Shown: piece after piece, positions 1 to 4,764 of the stretch
Position numbering within the stretch: the stretch's first letter is position 1
Layout of the letters: the number at the start of each line of letters is the position of its first letter
Origin: Alphaproteobacteria bacterium UBA4588
GTDB lineage: Bacteria > Pseudomonadota > Alphaproteobacteria > Puniceispirillales > Puniceispirillaceae
Reading direction: 5' to 3'
Length of the DNA stretch: 5,417 nucleotides
NCBI GenBank assembly: GCA_002387605.1
Contig: DGJU01000037.1
Span: 18,775-24,191, forward strand
Made by a program: the position numbers and the translations under genes
The notes under the pieces: model-generated
Databases searched by the model: none
Seen by the model: only the letters and a program-made list of their open reading frames with translations
What the model was told of the DNA's origin: nothing

Positions 1-482
1 CGGCTCTCACCGGAACAACAATTACCCATATCAAACCGCATGGCGCTATTAGCAATATGGCTTGCGCTGATGCAGGGCTCGCTGCTGCTATCATGCGCGG
101 TATCAAGGCTGTTGCCCCCTCGCTTATCTTGCTGTCTCCTGCAAAAAGCGAGTTGATAAAAGAAGCCCGTAAAGCAGGGTTTGTTGTTGCAGAAGAGCTG
201 TTTGCTGATCGCGCCTATATGCCAGATGGTCAGCTTGCACCGCGCTCACGGCCCGATGCCATGATCCATGATCCCGACGCATCGCTTGCACATGTAATGC
301 GGATGTTTGCCGAAGGTGAAGTATTATGTGTTGATGGCTCTGTTATCGCGATGGAAGGCCAGTCTGTTTGTGTTCATGGCGATGGGCCAACCGCGCTCAA
401 AACAGCCCAGCATATCAGGCAAGGACTAGAAGCGGCAGGATTTGAGATGTGTGGTCTGGATGAAATCTGTCGGGGGTCATAA
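1..482 (+). CDS. pxpA: LamB/YcsF family protein, 5-oxoprolinase subunit A (PxpA-like), C-terminal part
   Basis: The gene is open from the left edge: the first complete codon is at position 3 and the stop is TAA at 480-482, giving about 159 residues of a family that is usually near 250, so roughly the first third is missing. Visible family motifs are HIKPHGAISNMA close to the edge, FADRAYMPDGQLAPRSRP with the following MIHDP in the middle, and the C-terminal SVCVHGDGPTAL. In this family PxpA works with PxpB and PxpC in ATP-dependent opening of 5-oxoproline (pyroglutamate) to glutamate in the cytoplasm; pxpB and pxpC would be expected outside the window, if present. The ATG at 57 is internal to the conserved KPHGA...NMA motif and is not the start. 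The gene converges on the M19 dipeptidase gene with a 47-nt gap. Family assignment is firm; the precise enzymatic role rests on family knowledge. Confidence 0.9.
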   Translation, partial: ALTGTTITHIKPHGAISNMACADAGLAAAIMRGIKAVAPSLILLSPAKSELIKEARKAGFVVAEELFADRAYMPDGQLAPRSRPDAMIHDPDASLAHVMRMFAEGEVLCVDGSVIAMEGQSVCVHGDGPTALKTAQHIRQGLEAAGFEMCGLDEICRGS

Positions 483-529
483 ACAGCCACTGCCAAAAAA
501 TCCGGCCCTACATAGCTAGATAACAAAAC

Positions 530-1555
530 CTAGCCTATCTGACGGGTAAGCATATCAAGCCAGTTTTGTGAAAAAAGCCGGTGGAGAAGTGCGTCATCAT
601 AGCCTGCCTGCCGAAAGGCGTGCTCAAGGGCAGACATGCCTGTGCAGTCTCCAATTGCGTTTGGGATGCACGCCCCATCAAAATCGGAGCCAAGCGCAAC
701 ACCGCCTTCACCGAGTGTTTCTATGAGCGCATCGCAATGCTGAACAAGTAATGCCAACGATGTATCCGGGTTTTTCTCGCCATCTGTGCGCAGATACCCC
801 GTTGCAAAACACAAGCCGACAATCCCGCCACTTTCTGCTATCGCATCAAGCTGTCTGTCGGTCAGATTGCGCGGGCTAGGGCAGAGCCGATGAACATTCG
901 AATGAGTGGCAACAAGCGGCTTGTCCGAGAGCTTGGCAATATCCCAAAAGCCTTTTTCATTCAGATGTGAAAGGTCCAGCATTATGCCATAGTGATTGCA
1001 TGTTCTCACAAGCCTCTTTCCGGCATCGCTCAGCCCGTCCCCTTGGTCAGGAGATCCGGGGAACTGTAACGGCACCCCCTCGCCAAACAGATTAGGCCGT
1101 GACCAGAGCGGACCAAGCGAGCGAATGCCGCGCTGATACAGCATCTCTATCTCATGGCAGTCTGCGCTTATCATCTCAGCACCTTCGATATGAAGCACCA
1201 TGGCAATTTTGCTGGCATCCTGTGCGGCTAAAATGTCAGATACTGTAAGGCATTTGGCAATATTATCACCAAAGCGGGCAACCATCTCATCAGCAAGCGC
1301 TAACATGTCAGCGCATATCACAGAGGCGTCTTCATAAGAAGGTGGCTGCCCCCCTGATAGCTCCTCACCTGCCGCGCTATTTGGGATAAATAGAGCAAAG
1401 AGGCCGCCGGTAAATCCAGCGGCAGACGCGCGGGTAAGATCAAGGTGACCATCAACTGATGCAAGGCCGCGCGCCATTGCACCGTCATGCGCTGGATCAG
1501 TGCCGCACTGCCACATCCGGTAAAGCAGGTCATTATGACCATCAAAGAGATGCAT
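530..1555 (-). CDS. M19 family (renal dipeptidase-like) zinc dipeptidase
   Basis: A 341-residue amidohydrolase-fold peptidase of normal length for M19. The metal ligands of the family can be placed: H7 and D9 (GHNDLL), E124 (HIEGAE), H197 (DLSHL) and H218 (ATHSN), with the catalytic Asp at D291 (GSDFDG) and the SPRN loop near 227-230. Known bacterial and mammalian members hydrolyse dipeptides, often with a D-residue at the C-terminal side. There is no signal peptide or membrane segment, so it should be cytoplasmic. Where mammalian renal dipeptidase has a THN histidine that contacts substrate, this protein reads LWSRPN (150-155), a variant I associate with an alphaproteobacterial subfamily. 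The start is well supported: AAAGGA lies 8 nt upstream, inside the end of the GH84 gene, which stops only 4 nt before this ATG, so the two are probably co-transcribed and translationally coupled. A role on L-Ala-D-Glu or another stem-peptide dipeptide is inferred from context. Confidence 0.93.
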   Translation of the reverse strand: MHLFDGHNDLLYRMWQCGTDPAHDGAMARGLASVDGHLDLTRASAAGFTGGLFALFIPNSAAGEELSGGQPPSYEDASVICADMLALADEMVARFGDNIAKCLTVSDILAAQDASKIAMVLHIEGAEMISADCHEIEMLYQRGIRSLGPLWSRPNLFGEGVPLQFPGSPDQGDGLSDAGKRLVRTCNHYGIMLDLSHLNEKGFWDIAKLSDKPLVATHSNVHRLCPSPRNLTDRQLDAIAESGGIVGLCFATGYLRTDGEKNPDTSLALLVQHCDALIETLGEGGVALGSDFDGACIPNAIGDCTGMSALEHAFRQAGYDDALLHRLFSQNWLDMLTRQIG

Positions 1556-1559
1556 GACG

Positions 1560-2750
1560 TTAGTCCTTTATCTGCTGCAGGAGGGCTGCCATGGGGGGTG
1601 TCTGCGTCTTTGCAATACGAAGCGGCTTCATCATCTGCTGGGCTATCATGATATCGTGCTTCAGCCCGAATAAATAAGGATACCATTCCCGCTGCAGAGG
1701 TGATTTCCACTGCCAGAGGAGCTGGTCAATACCAGCTATATCGTCAGTTGTAACGGGATGTGTGCTTTGTGCCAGTGCATTGGAAAAGGCGGGCTTGTCA
1801 AAGAAATGGGCAAGGCGGAAAAAAGCATCCGGAATGCCGGCTGCTGTAATAATCTGCTTCCAGCTTGCCGGATTATCAGCCCCCGACATAATCTTCAATA
1901 ACAGACTGTCGGTGTGTAAAAGCCCTGTGCCATTTAGCAAAATAGGGTCACTAAGACGCCGCCCCTCATAAGCCCCAACAAAAAGCCGGCGCGGACAATA
2001 ATCATGGCAATAAAGATTATCCCAGATAATCAGCGGTTGGCGGAGCTGGCTGGCAAACCGGCCCAGTTGGTCATCCAGATTAACATTGCGTGCCACAATA
2101 TGCTCGCCGCAGATAAGAACTGGCATATCATCTGGGAGCGCCTCAGTGAGGCCGCGGGCATACTCATCGGTAAACCGGCACGCCGCCTTGCTCAGCGGCT
2201 GACCGGTATCAAAGGCGGATAGGTCGGCCATTTCATCAGCATAAAGCCGGGGCACGAACATCACGCTGGCCCCGTGCGGAGCAATGTGACGGGCAAGGTC
2301 GTGCGCCAGTCTGCCGTGAGCCCGGCCTTCTTCGGCTGCGCCGCCTGCGAACATATCAGGTGTTTCTGGAATATCATCAAGCATCAGCACAATGCATTTT
2401 GCGCCGCTCGCAACAAGACTATCAGCCTTGGCGTTAAGCGCGGTTATATCGGCCTGCGGGTCATGCCAGCTGTAATCAAGGCCAGGAGCAATCCCGGCTG
2501 CAAGCGTAATATTATGGCCTTGTGCCTGAGCAGCAAAGGCAGAGAAATCGCGTTGCCAGTCAGATGGATAGGGGGTGCGCCAGTCAAACCGGTGATAGGG
2601 GTCTTCTTTGGGAGCGTAAAGATAGACATCCATACAAAGTGCCGCCATCTCAGCCAGCATGGATGAGCGGTCCTGCCAGTCAAAGAGCCGGCCGTAATAT
2701 CCTTCTATATATCCACGCATTGCAGATGTGGATGCTTGCGGTTTTATCAT
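1560..2750 (-). CDS. GH84 family beta-N-acetylglucosaminidase (O-GlcNAcase/NagJ catalytic domain), cytoplasmic form
   Basis: A 396-residue protein whose first ~290 residues match the GH84 catalytic barrel. Seen in order: RGYIEGYYGRLF (12-23), YLYAPKEDPYHR (43-54) with K48, GIAPGLDYSW (86-95), LMLDDIPE (122-129) with the catalytic pair D125-D126, VPRLYADE with Y170, IIWDNLYCHDY (241-251) with W243, N245 and D250, RRLFVGAYEGRR (254-265), and N273. These correspond to the substrate-binding and catalytic residues of human O-GlcNAcase (K98, D174/D175, Y219, N280, D285). GH84 enzymes remove beta-linked GlcNAc by substrate-assisted catalysis using the 2-acetamido group. The remaining ~100 residues are unassigned; there is no acetyltransferase-like tail. 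No signal peptide is visible, unlike the secreted bacterial GH84 enzymes. The ATG at 2750 has a weak GAGAG 3 nt upstream; the in-frame ATG at 2720 has none and sits right before the core. It is first in an operon with the M19 gene. The substrate is unknown; GlcNAc-anhydroMurNAc is my suggestion from the nearby anmK and murQ. Confidence 0.93.
   Translation of the reverse strand: MIKPQASTSAMRGYIEGYYGRLFDWQDRSSMLAEMAALCMDVYLYAPKEDPYHRFDWRTPYPSDWQRDFSAFAAQAQGHNITLAAGIAPGLDYSWHDPQADITALNAKADSLVASGAKCIVLMLDDIPETPDMFAGGAAEEGRAHGRLAHDLARHIAPHGASVMFVPRLYADEMADLSAFDTGQPLSKAACRFTDEYARGLTEALPDDMPVLICGEHIVARNVNLDDQLGRFASQLRQPLIIWDNLYCHDYCPRRLFVGAYEGRRLSDPILLNGTGLLHTDSLLLKIMSGADNPASWKQIITAAGIPDAFFRLAHFFDKPAFSNALAQSTHPVTTDDIAGIDQLLWQWKSPLQREWYPYLFGLKHDIMIAQQMMKPLRIAKTQTPPMAALLQQIKD
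1564..1569 (-). promoter_or_regulatory. Ribosome binding site of the M19 dipeptidase
   Basis: On the minus strand this reads AAAGGA, 8 nt before the ATG at 1555. It lies within the last codons of the GH84 gene, so ribosomes finishing that gene would arrive directly at this site. It is the clearest Shine-Dalgarno sequence on the minus strand here and fixes the dipeptidase start. Confidence 0.7.
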
Positions 2751-2781
2751 CTACTCTCACTTATACTGGTCTGGCAGGCAT

Positions 2782-2793
2782 GTTTTATAAAAC
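2782..2793. promoter_or_regulatory. Perfect 12-bp palindrome, candidate operator
   Basis: GTTTTATAAAAC is its own reverse complement. It lies 31 nt before the GH84 start and 79 nt before the PIG-L start. It contains the TATAAA present on both strands, so a bound regulator would be placed to block either promoter; equally it may only be an AT-rich -10 region. The symmetry is seen directly; the operator role is inferred, and short AT palindromes can arise by chance. Confidence 0.35.
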
Positions 2794-2811
2794 CTGCTTC
2801 GCTGAAACAGG
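2793..2811. promoter_or_regulatory. Imperfect inverted repeat CCTGCTTC-GCT-GAAACAGG, candidate operator
   Basis: Two 8-nt arms separated by 3 nt pair at seven of eight positions and abut the 12-bp palindrome. The 19-bp odd-centred layout is the size of many bacterial dimeric-regulator sites, and the location between two divergent sugar genes fits. No regulator gene is inside the window, so which family would bind cannot be said. It could also be chance or a small RNA-level hairpin in the PIG-L leader. Confidence 0.3.
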
Positions 2812-2858
2812 CTGATAGGCTAGAGTAACGCGAATTCACCCAAAGAGGTCAAGGCTGC

Positions 2859-2863
2859 AGGAG
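2859..2863 (+). promoter_or_regulatory. Ribosome binding site of the PIG-L deacetylase
   Basis: AGGAG lies 9 nt before the ATG at 2873. This is the best Shine-Dalgarno match in the window and supports that start, which also places the zinc motif AHPDDIE at residues 8-14, as usual for the family. Confidence 0.8.
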
Positions 2864-2872
2864 ATAAATAGA

Positions 2873-3565
2873 ATGAAGATTTTGGCGATTGGGGCGCACC
2901 CTGATGATATTGAGATTTTCATGTATGGCTGTCTGTCAGCATGTAAGGCGCGCGGTGATGATATCGCGCTTGCTGTTGCAACCGATGGTGCTGCTGGGAC
3001 CGTACTATCTGGCAGTGATGGGCTTGCAGGCCAACGGGCCAAAGAAACCACAAAAGGGCTTGCTGATTTGGGTGTCCCTCAGCTGCTTGATTTGCCAGAC
3101 GGTAAGCTGGCAGGAGCTGCTGGCGCTGATGCGCTGGTTGCAGCCCTGATTAATAGCGTCAGGCCTGATCTGATTATAACCCACGCGCCCGAAGATTATC
3201 ACCCCGACCACCGTGCATTATCACACAATGTGACCGATGCTGCAGGGTTTATTTGTCCGGTTCTGTTTGCTGATACCCTAATGGGGACCGGGTTTATGCC
3301 AGATTTCTATGTTGATATTACGCCCTTTATAGAGGCAAAAATGTCTGCGATTGGCGCGCATCATAGCCAGCAACCTGAAAAATTTGCTGATGCAACACGC
3401 CTTCATAACAGGTTCCGCGCTGCACAATGCAATGCGCCGGACGGCCACTATGCCGAAGCTTATCGGTTTCAACCGCGCTTCCCCTTTAGCGATGTCCGCG
3501 CTCTCCTTCCGCCAGCACCGCCTCTGCGGGCTTTCTATGAGGCAGGGTCTGATACTCTTCTTTAA
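2873..3565 (+). CDS. PIG-L/LmbE family zinc-dependent N-deacetylase
   Basis: A 230-residue protein of normal family length. It shows the N-terminal motif AHPDDIE (8-14), whose H9 and D12 are expected zinc ligands and D11 the catalytic base, and the second metal motif HPDH (110-113), with H113 the third ligand. The later DITPFIEAKMSAIGAHHSQ stretch (148-166) and EAYRF (195-199) are also typical. Characterised relatives remove the acetyl group from GlcNAc in conjugates or oligosaccharides (GlcNAc-PI, GlcNAc-inositol, GlcNAc-malate, diacetylchitobiose). No signal peptide or membrane segment is seen, so it is probably cytoplasmic. It is divergent from the GH84 operon and convergent with anmK, overlapping its stop codon. 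The context suggests an amino-sugar substrate, possibly GlcNAc or a GlcNAc-containing muropeptide sugar; that is inference. The family is secure, the substrate open. Confidence 0.92.
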   Translation: MKILAIGAHPDDIEIFMYGCLSACKARGDDIALAVATDGAAGTVLSGSDGLAGQRAKETTKGLADLGVPQLLDLPDGKLAGAAGADALVAALINSVRPDLIITHAPEDYHPDHRALSHNVTDAAGFICPVLFADTLMGTGFMPDFYVDITPFIEAKMSAIGAHHSQQPEKFADATRLHNRFRAAQCNAPDGHYAEAYRFQPRFPFSDVRALLPPAPPLRAFYEAGSDTLL

Positions 3566-4710
3566 ACGCTGTCTTGTGGCTGGGGCGCTTTGGCAATCAC
3601 GCCGCAAATTTGGGGTGATGAGGCGCGTGTCGTCTGAGGGAATGTTGCGGGCAGGTTCGCGCATTTTCGTGCCGCCAAATACGCTATGAGCTCTGCTTCC
3701 ATCATATCACTATCAAAGCCGGCCTCATCTGCTGTGATGCAGGTAATCCCTGCTGGCAGGTGGGCTTCTATTCTACGGCGTAAATAGCTGTTCTTTGTGC
3801 CGCCTCCTGATAGAATAAGCTGTGTGGGCGTAGCGCCGGACAGCTTAATATAAAGCTGGATAGCGCGGGCTGTCACTTCGGTAAGACTAGCAAGGGCATC
3901 TTCAGCTGGCGCAGTGGCAATGCGCGGGTCATCAAGCAGGTCAGCAAAGGTTGCCCGGTCAAGTGAGCGTGGCCCCTGCTTGCTAAAAAACGGGTGCTGC
4001 AGGGCGTGTTCAACAAAACTGTTATCTATTGTGCCAGTTGCGGCGCGCGCGCCATCCTTATCAAAGGATAAGCCGAGCCTTATTTGGCAATATTCATCAA
4101 TCAGACCATTTGCAGGACCAATATCACAGCCCGTAAGCCGGTCCTGTTCAATCAGGCTAACATTGGCTACACCGCCCAGATTAAGAAACAGAACAGGCAG
4201 GCCAAGCCCTGCTTCAGTTGCAAGCATCTGATGATAAATAGGGGCAAGCGGCGCGCCTTCACCGCCAGCTTCCATATCGGCATGGCGGAAATCATAAATA
4301 GTATCAATGCCTGTCATCTGGGCCAGCATCCTACCATTACCAAGCTGAATGGTCCTGCGGGCGGCAGGATTGTGATAGACTGTTTGGCCATGAAAGCCGA
4401 TGAGATCAATCGGCATATCTGTTTCAGCAGCAAGCGCTAGAACAGCGCTAGCATGGTCTTGGGTAATGGCGTTTATCAGCGCTTCACGCCGGTTTGGCTC
4501 AGCCAGCCAGCTGCTGGGGTCAGACCTTGCGGCAACAATGGCGCGCTGAATATCAGGCCGATAGGAAAAACTGCCCCGAATGCCGGTGCGTGTCGCCCCT
4601 ATGCCGTCTGTGCTGATAATACAGGCATCAATCCCGTCAGCAGAGGTGCCCGACATCAGGCCAATAACAGTAAGAGGTGCAAGAAGCGAAGTTTGTGTCA
4701 TCTTATCCAT
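3562..4710 (-). CDS. anmK: 1,6-anhydro-N-acetylmuramic acid kinase
   Basis: A 382-residue protein, slightly longer than the ~370 usual for AnmK. The enzyme phosphorylates anhydro-MurNAc with ATP while opening the 1,6-anhydro ring, giving MurNAc-6-phosphate in the cytoplasm during peptidoglycan recycling. Seen in order: nucleotide-binding GLMSGTSADGIDA (17-29), GFHGQTVYHNP (105-115), QLGNGRMLA (122-130), DFRHADMEAGGEGAPLAPIYH (140-160), LNLGGVANVS (176-185), GCDIGPANGLIDEY (194-207) with the expected catalytic base D196, and LILSGGGTKNSYL (298-310). The usual DTGPGN reads DIGPAN here. The start is not fixed: ATG at 4710 has no Shine-Dalgarno, and the in-frame ATG at 4701 has only GGAT very close by. 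It is divergent from murQ, whose product uses the AnmK product, with 54 bp between them. Its stop overlaps that of the PIG-L gene. Confidence 0.96.
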   Translation of the reverse strand: MDKMTQTSLLAPLTVIGLMSGTSADGIDACIISTDGIGATRTGIRGSFSYRPDIQRAIVAARSDPSSWLAEPNRREALINAITQDHASAVLALAAETDMPIDLIGFHGQTVYHNPAARRTIQLGNGRMLAQMTGIDTIYDFRHADMEAGGEGAPLAPIYHQMLATEAGLGLPVLFLNLGGVANVSLIEQDRLTGCDIGPANGLIDEYCQIRLGLSFDKDGARAATGTIDNSFVEHALQHPFFSKQGPRSLDRATFADLLDDPRIATAPAEDALASLTEVTARAIQLYIKLSGATPTQLILSGGGTKNSYLRRRIEAHLPAGITCITADEAGFDSDMMEAELIAYLAARKCANLPATFPQTTRASSPQICGVIAKAPQPQDSV

Positions 4711-4764
4711 GGTTTGTTCATATTCAGGCTTTGCTGTCTATCGACAATCAGTTAGCGTTGGCGC
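4711..4764. promoter_or_regulatory. Short divergent promoter region between anmK and murQ
   Basis: Only 54 nt separate the two start codons, so both promoters must lie here or reach into the opposite gene. On the minus strand TTGTCG (4743-4748) and TATGAA (4718-4723) resemble -35 and -10 elements, but the 19-nt spacer is long and the -10 would be only 7 nt from the anmK start, so this is weak. Neither gene has a recognisable Shine-Dalgarno sequence in this gap, which fits very short or absent 5' leaders. Confidence 0.35.

Larger units (their letters stand above)
2751..2872. promoter_or_regulatory. Divergent promoter/regulatory region between GH84 and PIG-L genes
   Basis: These 122 nt separate the 5' ends of the minus-strand GH84-M19 operon and the plus-strand PIG-L gene, so at least one promoter for each direction should lie here. 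The centre holds an AT-rich core that reads TATAAA on both strands (2786-2791 plus, 2784-2789 minus) and could be a -10 in either direction. A second -10-like TATACT is at 2762-2767 on the plus strand, and TATAAG at 2760-2765 on the minus strand. I found no convincing -35 hexamer at 16-18 nt from any of them, so no exact promoter is called. The region also holds the two inverted repeats listed separately. Confidence 0.5.

Noticed and set aside
483..529. Possible terminator between the convergent pxpA and M19 genes (GCTAG at 515-519 with CTAGC at 530-534; an A-run at 495-500).
   Set aside because: The stem is only 5 bp with a 10-nt loop, and the A/T run is not directly next to a GC-rich stem on either strand, so no intrinsic terminator is called.
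1318..1710. A 130-codon minus-strand frame spanning the GH84-M19 junction.
   Set aside because: It runs through two well-supported genes in another frame, has no recognisable motif, and would need overlap of about 390 nt with both.
2274..2666. Long open frames opposite and overlapping the GH84 gene, including a 130-codon frame.
   Set aside because: They are antisense or out of frame to a gene with clear family motifs, show no recognisable domain, and look like shadow frames of a biased codon pattern.
3518..3536. Hairpin CCGC-CTCT-GCGG followed by GCTTTCT near the end of the PIG-L gene.
   Set aside because: The stem is only 4 bp, the T-tract is interrupted, and it lies inside coding sequence before the stop; too weak for a terminator.
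2796..4736. GCTTCGCTG (2796-2804) and GCTTTGCTG (4728-4736) occur in the two divergent intergenic regions.
   Set aside because: An 8-of-9 match between two regions of this size is expected about once by chance, and the second copy lacks the inverted-repeat partner.
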